Both the position numbers and the translations under genes were made by a program. A model generated the notes under the pieces. The model worked only from the letters and a program-made list of their open reading frames with translations, did not search any database and was not told the DNA's origin. 12,662 nt of DNA. It comes from Erysipelotrichaceae bacterium UBA3379. GTDB taxonomy: Bacteria; Bacillota_I; Bacilli_A; Erysipelotrichales; Coprobacillaceae. The DNA is taken from NCBI GenBank assembly GCA_002359025.1, contig DEPZ01000029.1, forward strand, positions 1 through 12,662, written 5' to 3'. Of the stretch, positions 7,116 through 12,662 are shown piece after piece; position 1 is the first letter of the stretch; every line of letters begins with the position of its first letter.

Positions 7116-8309
7116 TTGGGAGAATCTCATGAAAATACACTGACATATCTACGTAATCTGGCAAGAGCATATAAACTTAACGATGATTATCAAACATCAC
7201 TAAAGCTTCTTCAAACTTGTTATAAGGTATGTAAAGAATATTTGGGTGCTACTGATATTGATACATTGGATACATTATTTGATCTTGGAATAAGCTATCA
7301 TGATAATGGATATTATGAAAAATCTCTTGAATGTCATCAAACTGGCTACAAACTAAGAAAGCAAGCCTTTGGATTATTCCAACCTGATACATTATATTGC
7401 TTAATGAATGAGTCTGTTGATTATATAAAACTTGATAAGTTAAAAGAAGCTTTAGATATAACAAATCAGTCTTATCAATTGTATAAGAAATATTTTGCTA
7501 AAAAAGATTCTGATAGTTTGGACATTCTTAATAAGATATCTTCATTGTATAGATATTTAAACCAAGGTGATAAGTTGATACAATGCCAACAAGAATGTTA
7601 CACGCTAGCCAAAAAATTATATGATGAAAAAGATGTAAGACAATTAGATATTCTTATTCAACTCGCTGATGATTATCAATTGATAGATGATTATACACAA
7701 GCGATAGAATATCTCGATAAATGTTATCAAATAGCTTTAGAAATCTATGGAGAAGAGAGTTATGAAGTCGCTGATATTTATAGTAAATTAGGTTATTGCT
7801 ATAGTCAAAATCAAGATTACAAAAGAACACTAGATTATTTTAGAAAAAGTTATGATATATTCAAAGCAATACCAGATTTATCAAAAGAAGATATTCTTAT
7901 CGATTTATTAAATCTTGCTTTGGCATATTGTCATAATCAACAACATGATCAAGCAATAACATATCTTCAAAAATGCTGTGCTTTAAAACAAGAACTTCCT
8001 CACTACACAGATAAAGATATACTTGCAGAATTAGATACTTTAGTATATTGTTATTATGAAATAGAAGATTATCAAAAAGTAAAAGATTTAGCTCAAAAAC
8101 GTATGAATATTGAAAATAAGCCAAGTGAAGGAACAAAGCTTAAAGAAACTGTTTATCTTCTTGCAAATGCTTATGACCACTCTGGTGATACGATACAAGC
8201 AATGGATTTATATCAATATTGTTTAGAACTTGCTAAAACATCTTCAGATACAGATGATTCTTTTATAAAGACAGTAGAAAATAAGATTGCAGAGTTAGAA
8301 ATGCAATAA
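7116..8309 (+). CDS. TPR-repeat protein, C-terminal part (frame broken)
   Basis: This frame carries the rest of the TPR array, about nine further repeats with a nearly exact 42-residue period. Repeats begin at TLTYLRNLARAY, TLDTLFDLGISY, TLYCLMNESVDY, SLDILNKISSLY, QLDILIQLADDY, VADIYSKLGYCY and ILIDLLNLALAY, and the last ones are more divergent. The earliest usable codon in this frame is TTG 7116 (397 residues), with no convincing ribosome binding site. Homology runs further upstream to about 7092, so the natural reading is a continuation of the gene starting at 6749. It has no enzyme domain, signal peptide or membrane segment and is probably a cytoplasmic partner-binding solenoid. Expression as a separate protein is doubtful. 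The gene converges on the histidine kinase gene and ends at a shared terminator. Confidence 0.72.
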   Translation: MGESHENTLTYLRNLARAYKLNDDYQTSLKLLQTCYKVCKEYLGATDIDTLDTLFDLGISYHDNGYYEKSLECHQTGYKLRKQAFGLFQPDTLYCLMNESVDYIKLDKLKEALDITNQSYQLYKKYFAKKDSDSLDILNKISSLYRYLNQGDKLIQCQQECYTLAKKLYDEKDVRQLDILIQLADDYQLIDDYTQAIEYLDKCYQIALEIYGEESYEVADIYSKLGYCYSQNQDYKRTLDYFRKSYDIFKAIPDLSKEDILIDLLNLALAYCHNQQHDQAITYLQKCCALKQELPHYTDKDILAELDTLVYCYYEIEDYQKVKDLAQKRMNIENKPSEGTKLKETVYLLANAYDHSGDTIQAMDLYQYCLELAKTSSDTDDSFIKTVENKIAELEMQ

Positions 8310-8327
8310 CTTTTGATAGTTTACAAC

Positions 8328-8359
8328 AAAGGAGTACATTTTGAAATGTACTCCCTTTT
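8328..8359. terminator. Bidirectional terminator between convergent genes
   Basis: GGAGTACATTT (8331-8341) and AAATGTACTCC (8344-8354) are perfectly complementary, giving at least a 9-bp stem with a six-base loop. It is followed by CTTTTG on the + strand and by TTTG on the - strand. It sits between the TPR gene stop (8309) and the histidine kinase stop (8378), and can serve both. Confidence 0.85.
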
Positions 8360-8377
8360 GAATATAATATTCAAATT

Positions 8378-10483
8378 CTATTTTTTAAATACGATAATTG
8401 ATTTAAAGAGATCGCCATCTATTTCGACATGGAATGTTCCTTTTTGTATCTCAGTAAAACTTTTTACAATAGCTAATCCTAAACCAGAACCACCACTATG
8501 TCTAGACGTATCACCTTGTACAAATCTTTCTACAATCTCTTTTTCATTAAAGTTAATTTCTGCTTCAGAAATATTCTTAAATGTGATTTTCACTTCTCCT
8601 TGTAAATCTTCTATATCAATATAAACTCTTGTATTTTCTAATGCATATTTACTTATGTTTATAATTAAATTTTCAAATATACGATATGTTTTAGAACTGT
8701 CTAGTGAACAGATAATCTTATCATCTGATAAGTTGAGTCGGATATCTAAGTTCTTTTCTTCGAGTTTATCTTGACATTCTAATAAAGCCTGTTTTATTAA
8801 TGCTTGGATATCTACATTCATATAATTAAGTTTAATATCTCCGCTATTGGCTTTGCTGACTTCAAATAAGTCATCTATTAAATTCTTTAAACGTAATGAA
8901 TTACGTTCTAGAACTTGTAAATAGTGATTTCTATCTTCATTGGATAGTGTTTCTTGTTTTAATAAATCTACATAAGTAATTATAGATGTTAGTGGTGTTT
9001 TTAAATCATGAGAAACATTTGTTATTAATTCTGTTTTCATTTTTTGAGATTTGACTTCTTCGTTGACGGCTTTTTCAAAGCCTTCTTTAATATGAGAGAA
9101 TTTCTCTTTTAATGGGTTGAAGATTCCTAAATCCTCATTAAAATTAGCATCAAAGTTTCCTTCAGCAAGAACTTGTGTGGATTGTAATAATTTAGAATAA
9201 TCTTCTTTAATTTCTTGTGCTTTCTTTTTTAATATAAAGAATATAGCAAGAGAGTAAAGAATAGTGATAATAAAACCAAATCCAAATAAGAAACTTATGA
9301 TAGACATGATAATAAAGTTTAAACCAACAATCTTTAATACTGTAGAATTGATTTTGTCATCAAAATCAAATTGAATGACTTTATTAATCAAATGATAACC
9401 ATGAATAACAATCCAACCAATACATGTATCCTCTTTTAAATAGTTTTTAATACCTTTATGAAGTACATATTTTAACCAATATCCAGCTAATAAGAATAAT
9501 AAGAAATAAACTAACCAATAGCCAATATTTAATACAGAGGTAATTATAGGAGCCCATGATTCAATTCCTAACTTAGATAAGATTGTTATAAAATCTTGAT
9601 CGGTTGTCTTAATAAGATACCCTGTACCTAAAGTCATAAAAGTTACAAGCATAGGCCATATAATTGCTAAAAATAAGAATTTAACTCTTACAAGAAAATG
9701 AAGAATAATATTATTTTCTAATACACGAAGAGGAACAACGAGTGCTGTTATAAATGATATGATAATACCAATCATTAAATAAGGTAAAGAATAACGTAAA
9801 TAATCACTAATAATATCACTTGAAAGATAATGATCTAACTCACTATTCGGAACAACATCTTTTAATATTGCATAAGTAATTGTTAAATGATTCGGTGTAT
9901 TTTGAGAGAGAGTATATTCCACAGCATTATCATCAGTGTATTGTGTAGAAGATGATATATCTTGTAAACAACTATAAATATAATCATTTAAATTGGGATT
10001 ATCTGTATTTTTAATAAAGTCTATTTTATAGTCGTTATTTTCAAATGTTATTTGATAATAGAATAAATATTTATCTTGAAGTTCTTTGTTTGATGGTAAT
10101 GATGATAAGTTATCTTGAGTATTAGATATTGTTTTATTTGTTTTTGTATCAACGGCTTGATAAAAGATGTTATCATTGGATTTAAGATTTGTCATATGAT
10201 TATCTATTTCTTGTTGATACTCACGTTTTATTTGATCGATATCATTTTTACTGAGTTGGTCTGTATTTGTAAGATTGAGATATTGCAAAGAATCAGTATT
10301 TTTTGTCATGATATCTAATGGAATATGATCGTCAGCAGTTTCTTCGATGCAATAATTAATGATTGTATCGGCATCTGCTTTTGAATTGTTTTTTATAGTT
10401 GGATAAAAAGCATACATACCTATACTACACATAAGAAGTATGACAATCAGTATGCTGTGAAAAAGTATATTTTTATTTTTCAT
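8378..10483 (-). CDS. Sensor histidine kinase (VanS-like)
   Basis: This 701-residue membrane kinase is the sensor for the response regulator encoded one base upstream. In order it has a membrane helix (8-27), an extracellular domain of about 205 residues (28-232) with no motif I recognise, four or five more membrane helices (about 234-252, 263-287, 313-338, 383-417), a HAMP-like linker (about 425-475), a dimerisation/phosphoacceptor domain with H492 in NVSHDLKTPLTS, and an ATPase domain. The ATPase domain has N-box ENLIINISKYA (604-614), F-box ERFVQGD (652-658) and G2 box GGSGLGLAIVKS (664-675). The usual DxGxG of the G1 box is replaced by FKNISEAEINFN, a pattern I recall from many Firmicute VanS-like kinases, so activity is still likely. 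The ribosome binding site GGAAGGGA lies in the end of the regulator gene, indicating translational coupling. The signal is unknown. Confidence 0.93.
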   Translation of the reverse strand: MKNKNILFHSILIVILLMCSIGMYAFYPTIKNNSKADADTIINYCIEETADDHIPLDIMTKNTDSLQYLNLTNTDQLSKNDIDQIKREYQQEIDNHMTNLKSNDNIFYQAVDTKTNKTISNTQDNLSSLPSNKELQDKYLFYYQITFENNDYKIDFIKNTDNPNLNDYIYSCLQDISSSTQYTDDNAVEYTLSQNTPNHLTITYAILKDVVPNSELDHYLSSDIISDYLRYSLPYLMIGIIISFITALVVPLRVLENNIILHFLVRVKFLFLAIIWPMLVTFMTLGTGYLIKTTDQDFITILSKLGIESWAPIITSVLNIGYWLVYFLLFLLAGYWLKYVLHKGIKNYLKEDTCIGWIVIHGYHLINKVIQFDFDDKINSTVLKIVGLNFIIMSIISFLFGFGFIITILYSLAIFFILKKKAQEIKEDYSKLLQSTQVLAEGNFDANFNEDLGIFNPLKEKFSHIKEGFEKAVNEEVKSQKMKTELITNVSHDLKTPLTSIITYVDLLKQETLSNEDRNHYLQVLERNSLRLKNLIDDLFEVSKANSGDIKLNYMNVDIQALIKQALLECQDKLEEKNLDIRLNLSDDKIICSLDSSKTYRIFENLIINISKYALENTRVYIDIEDLQGEVKITFKNISEAEINFNEKEIVERFVQGDTSRHSGGSGLGLAIVKSFTEIQKGTFHVEIDGDLFKSIIVFKK

Positions 10484-10484
10484 T

Positions 10485-11189
10485 CTAATCCCTTCCTTGT
10501 TTTTCTATTTTATACCCAACTCCCCATACAACTTTTAAATATTGTGGATTCTTTGGATCTCGTTCTATCTTTTCTCTTAGATTTCGAACATGAACCATGA
10601 CAGTGTCAGTGTTGATTGCATCTTCATGCCAGACACTTTCATAAATATTTTCAGCGGAAAATACCTTTCCTGGATATTGCATAAGCAATTCTAATATCTT
10701 AAATTCTATTGGAGTGACTTTGATGACTTTGCCTTCTAATGAAACTTGTTTTGTATCAAGATTAAGCTCTAAGCCTCCAACTGTATATACATTTCTTGTT
10801 TGATCTTGTACAAAGTTTAAATACTTTGTATAACGTCTAAGCTGTGAAGATACACGAGCTAAGAGTTCCATTGGAACAAAGGGTTTTGTCATATAGTCAT
10901 CTCCACCTATATTTAAACCTGTCACTTTATCTATATCTTCTGATTTTGCTGATAAAAAGATGATTGGGAAATCATATTTTTGTCTAATTTGCATTGTCAT
11001 TGTTATACCATCCATTACTGGCATCATGATATCTACTATTGCTAGATGGATTGTTTCTTTATAAATAATATCAAGACCTTCTTTTCCGTTATGAGCTTTT
11101 AAAACTCTATATCCTTGTGTTTTTAAATAAATTTCAATCGCATCACATATTTCTACTTCATCTTCAACAACCAAAATTGTATATTCCAT
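10485..11189 (-). CDS. OmpR/PhoB-family response regulator
   Basis: This 234-residue two-domain regulator is probably phosphorylated by the adjacent kinase. The receiver domain (1-120) has the acidic pair E9-D10, phosphoacceptor D53 (LAIVDIMMPVMDG), S80 and K102 (TKPF). The winged-helix DNA-binding domain (about 130-229) includes TPIEFKILELLMQYPGKVFS and the recognition region NTDTVMVHVRNLREKIERDP, and ends in VVWGVGYKIEKQ. All key residues are intact. GGGAGGGA (complement of 11195-11202) sits five bases before the ATG. The gene is followed after one base by the kinase gene. A 28-bp palindrome just upstream of the ribosome binding site is a likely operator, perhaps for this protein itself. 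Target genes beyond its own operon cannot be read here. Confidence 0.96.
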   Translation of the reverse strand: MEYTILVVEDEVEICDAIEIYLKTQGYRVLKAHNGKEGLDIIYKETIHLAIVDIMMPVMDGITMTMQIRQKYDFPIIFLSAKSEDIDKVTGLNIGGDDYMTKPFVPMELLARVSSQLRRYTKYLNFVQDQTRNVYTVGGLELNLDTKQVSLEGKVIKVTPIEFKILELLMQYPGKVFSAENIYESVWHEDAINTDTVMVHVRNLREKIERDPKNPQYLKVVWGVGYKIEKQGRD

Positions 11190-11203
11190 AAAATTCCCTC
11201 CCT

Positions 11204-11231
11204 AACTATCTCTAGTATACTAGAAATAGTT
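11204..11231 (-). promoter_or_regulatory. 28-bp palindrome in front of the two-component genes
   Basis: The core TCTAGTATACTAGA (11211-11224) is a perfect 14-bp palindrome. After one mismatched pair (11210/11225) it extends through AACTAT (11204-11209) and ATAGTT (11226-11231), giving 13 of 14 matched pairs per arm. On the - strand its centre includes TATACT, a possible -10 box, but I find no good -35 at normal spacing, which suits an activated promoter. It lies directly next to the response-regulator ribosome binding site. Confidence 0.65.
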
Positions 11232-11263
11232 GAAGAAATGTAGTTGAGAAAATGAAAGATTTT

Positions 11264-11911
11264 CTAAAGATGACAAATATTTTGATGATTCATTTTTCTA
11301 TAAATCAATAAACCAATAATAGAAATAACACCTGTAATGACAAAAATCATAAGAGAATATAAATAATTTGCTTCACTGAGTGCATGTCCACCCATTGTAC
11401 TTGTGATAATTGATGGAATTCTTGCGAGGGTTGTAATAAGTAAAAATGTAGGGAGTTTCATATCGGTGAAAGGAATAAGATATGTTAAAAGGTCTTTTGG
11501 TGTGCCGGGTATAAAGAAGACAATAAAACACAAGATATTTCTTTTTTCTTTGTTTTTTAAGAATTTAACATCATTTATTTTATTTATATCAATAAAGTGT
11601 GAAACGAAGTGCATACCAAATTTCTTTGTAAAGTAATAGATAATTATAGAACCTATACCACAACCAATTAAACATGCAAGAGTCCCTCCAATAGACCCAT
11701 AGAGTAAACCGGCCATAATCTCTACAATTTCACCAGGAAGAAATACAAATATGACTTGTAGTATTGTCACTAAAATTAAGATGATATATCCTAAAATACC
11801 TGTATTTTTATTTTGCAGTAAAGATATCATTGGCTGATATGCGATTATACATAAAATAAGTAATAAAAATAGAAAACCAAAAATGTACAGAACACCTTTT
11901 TTCTTTAACAT
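11264..11911 (-). CDS. TVP38/TMEM64 (VTT-domain) membrane protein
   Basis: This 215-residue integral membrane protein belongs to the VTT/SNARE-associated family related to DedA. Family members are linked to membrane homeostasis and, in the DedA branch, to lipid-carrier flipping; the exact role of this subgroup is not settled. Visible family marks are the re-entrant-loop motif VFLPGEIVEIMAGLLYG (56-72) with the following small-residue helix, FFIPGTPKDLLTYLIPFT (132-149) and ARIPSIITSTMGG (163-175). Membrane segments lie near 8-25, 38-57, 62-95, 126-146, 155-173 and 183-203. AGAGGTGA is well placed for ATG at 11911; a GTG at 11920 would overlap that ribosome binding site. No convincing terminator separates it from the response-regulator gene 75 bases on, so read-through into the two-component genes is possible. 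Confidence 0.88.
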   Translation of the reverse strand: MLKKKGVLYIFGFLFLLLILCIIAYQPMISLLQNKNTGILGYIILILVTILQVIFVFLPGEIVEIMAGLLYGSIGGTLACLIGCGIGSIIIYYFTKKFGMHFVSHFIDINKINDVKFLKNKEKRNILCFIVFFIPGTPKDLLTYLIPFTDMKLPTFLLITTLARIPSIITSTMGGHALSEANYLYSLMIFVITGVISIIGLLIYRKMNHQNICHL

Positions 11912-11942
11912 ATCTCTCACCTCTCGCTTATAGTATGGACTG

Positions 11943-11948
11943 ATTATA
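11943..11948 (-). promoter_or_regulatory. Possible -10 box for the VTT membrane-protein gene
   Basis: The - strand reads TATAAT here, about 30 bases before the chosen ATG. No good -35 hexamer is seen at 16-18 bases, so the promoter call rests on the -10 and on its position between an upstream terminator and the gene. Confidence 0.4.
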
Positions 11949-11980
11949 TAAAATTCTACACTATAAATTCATAAAGATTT

Positions 11981-12019
11981 TCTAAAGAAAAGTGAAGAAA
12001 ACCTTATGTTTTCTTCACT
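11981..12019 (-). terminator. Rho-independent terminator after the HD-domain gene
   Basis: AGTGAAGAAAAC and GTTTTCTTCACT form a perfect 12-bp stem around a five-base loop. On the - strand this is followed by TTTCTTT. The stem begins within the HD gene stop codon. Confidence 0.87.
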
Positions 12020-12599
12020 ATTTTCCTTCTAAGAAATATGTTGCTTCCATATCAGCAGTAGATAAAGCAAAAGCTAAAGGAAACATTTCAAATGCTGATC
12101 CAACATTCCTTGCATCCTCATTTCCTGCAAATCCCATGTGATATCTAATCGCAAAAGCTTCTTCTCTTGATAGTCTCATATAGCCACTAATCATATATAC
12201 ACTTTTTTCACCATGACCATAGGGTAATGTATCATTGTATTCGTAAGTTGGAACTTGAACCCATTGTCCATTTTCTTTGACATTTCTATAACTTTTTTTA
12301 TAACAGTTGATTTTACATAAATCATGTAATAAAGCTACAATAGCAATAGATTCTTCACTATATTGTAATTGATAGACTTCCTTTGTTCTAGGTCTATCTA
12401 AATAGTCCTTTAAGCAATCATATACATTTAAGCTATGTTCTAATAAACCACCTTCATAACTTCCATGAAATCTCGTGCTTGCAGGGGCTTCAAAGAAATC
12501 AGAATTATGAGAAAGTAAAAAATCTAATAATTTATCGCTTCCTTCTCTATGAATATATGTTTTATAAATATCAATAAATCTTTCTTTATTTGTCATCAT
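12018..12599 (-). CDS. HD-domain phosphohydrolase
   Basis: This soluble 193-residue protein has an HD metal-dependent phosphohydrolase fold. Likely metal ligands are H55 (GGLLEHSLNV), H92-D93 (ALLHDLCK), H129 (YGHGEKS), H154 (IRYHMGF) and D183 (STADMEAT), so the active site looks complete. The FHGSYEGGLLEHSL pattern resembles the HD part of YhaM-type 3'-5' exoribonucleases, but the OB-fold nucleic-acid-binding domain of YhaM is absent. The substrate (nucleotide, cyclic nucleotide or RNA end) cannot be assigned. AAAGGA lies six bases before the first ATG of a tandem ATGATG, so either may be used. It has its own promoter and terminator and is probably monocistronic. Confidence 0.88.
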   Translation of the reverse strand: MMTNKERFIDIYKTYIHREGSDKLLDFLLSHNSDFFEAPASTRFHGSYEGGLLEHSLNVYDCLKDYLDRPRTKEVYQLQYSEESIAIVALLHDLCKINCYKKSYRNVKENGQWVQVPTYEYNDTLPYGHGEKSVYMISGYMRLSREEAFAIRYHMGFAGNEDARNVGSAFEMFPLAFALSTADMEATYFLEGK

Positions 12600-12617
12600 C
12601 TCACGTCCTTTTTGATT

Positions 12618-12645
12618 ATTATATCAAATTCATAGAGTATGTATA
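12618..12645 (-). promoter_or_regulatory. Promoter of the HD-domain gene
   Basis: On the - strand an extended -10, TGATATAAT (12626 down to 12618), lies 19 bases before the start codon. TATACA (12645-12640) at 16-bp spacing matches four of six -35 positions. Confidence 0.6.
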
Positions 12646-12662
12646 TGAAATATATATGTTTT

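Noticed and set aside
6749..8309. TPR array considered as a CRISPR-like or tandem DNA repeat
   Set aside because: The 42-residue period is at the protein level only; the nucleotide repeats are too diverged to be a DNA repeat array.
8313..8624. A 103-codon open frame on the + strand
   Set aside because: It lies almost wholly antisense to the histidine kinase 3' end, which has clear conserved motifs there; it begins across the shared terminator and its product has no recognisable features.
10115..10318. A short + strand open frame inside the histidine kinase gene
   Set aside because: It is antisense to the extracellular domain of the kinase, with no supporting start signal.
11247..11265. Small hairpin AGAAAAT/ATTTTCT after the VTT gene considered as a terminator
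   Set aside because: The stem is seven pairs and almost only A-T, with no T-run following on the - strand, so it is unlikely to stop transcription efficiently.

Overview
The window is AT-rich chromosomal DNA of a low-GC Firmicute. Strong AGGAGG-type ribosome binding sites, TATAAT/TGnTATAAT promoters and the gene families seen here point to a gut Erysipelotrichia/Coprobacillaceae-type or clostridial anaerobe. The taxon is an inference from composition and gene style, not from a marker gene. There are no rRNA, tRNA, CRISPR, insertion-sequence or phage genes, and no gene-free stretch longer than 300 bases.

Layout. The left part (45-8309) runs on the + strand. A PAP2-type membrane phosphatase ends in a hairpin terminator. 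Next comes a four-gene operon (1016-4206): an SdpR-like ArsR autorepressor, an SdpI-like immunity membrane protein, an ABC ATPase and a 530-residue ABC permease. It is preceded by a near-ideal palindromic operator and closed by a terminator. Then there is a 782-residue membrane sensor with two extracellular solute-binding domains, a cytoplasmic linker/PAS-like region and a GGDEF diguanylate cyclase domain, with its own promoter and terminator. Last on this strand is a TPR-repeat gene split into two frames at about 7091. Its 42-residue repeat register shows seven residues missing plus one extra base, so it looks like a slippage deletion in a once-continuous gene.

The right part (8378-12599) runs on the - strand and converges on the TPR gene at a shared bidirectional terminator. 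In transcription order it holds an HD-domain phosphohydrolase with its own terminator, a TVP38/TMEM64 (VTT/SNARE-associated) membrane protein, an OmpR-family response regulator and a VanS-like sensor histidine kinase. The regulator and kinase are separated by one base. A 28-bp near-perfect palindrome lies between the response-regulator ribosome binding site and the upstream membrane-protein gene, and is the obvious candidate for autoregulation.

How the parts may work together. The theme is envelope sensing and defence: a peptide-toxin immunity module with an exporter-like ABC system but no toxin gene, a two-component system, lipid-phosphatase and VTT membrane proteins, and a solute-sensing c-di-GMP synthase. 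The most notable points are the orphan sdpRI-ABC operon with its three-half-site operator, the broken TPR array, and the 28-bp palindrome in front of the two-component genes.
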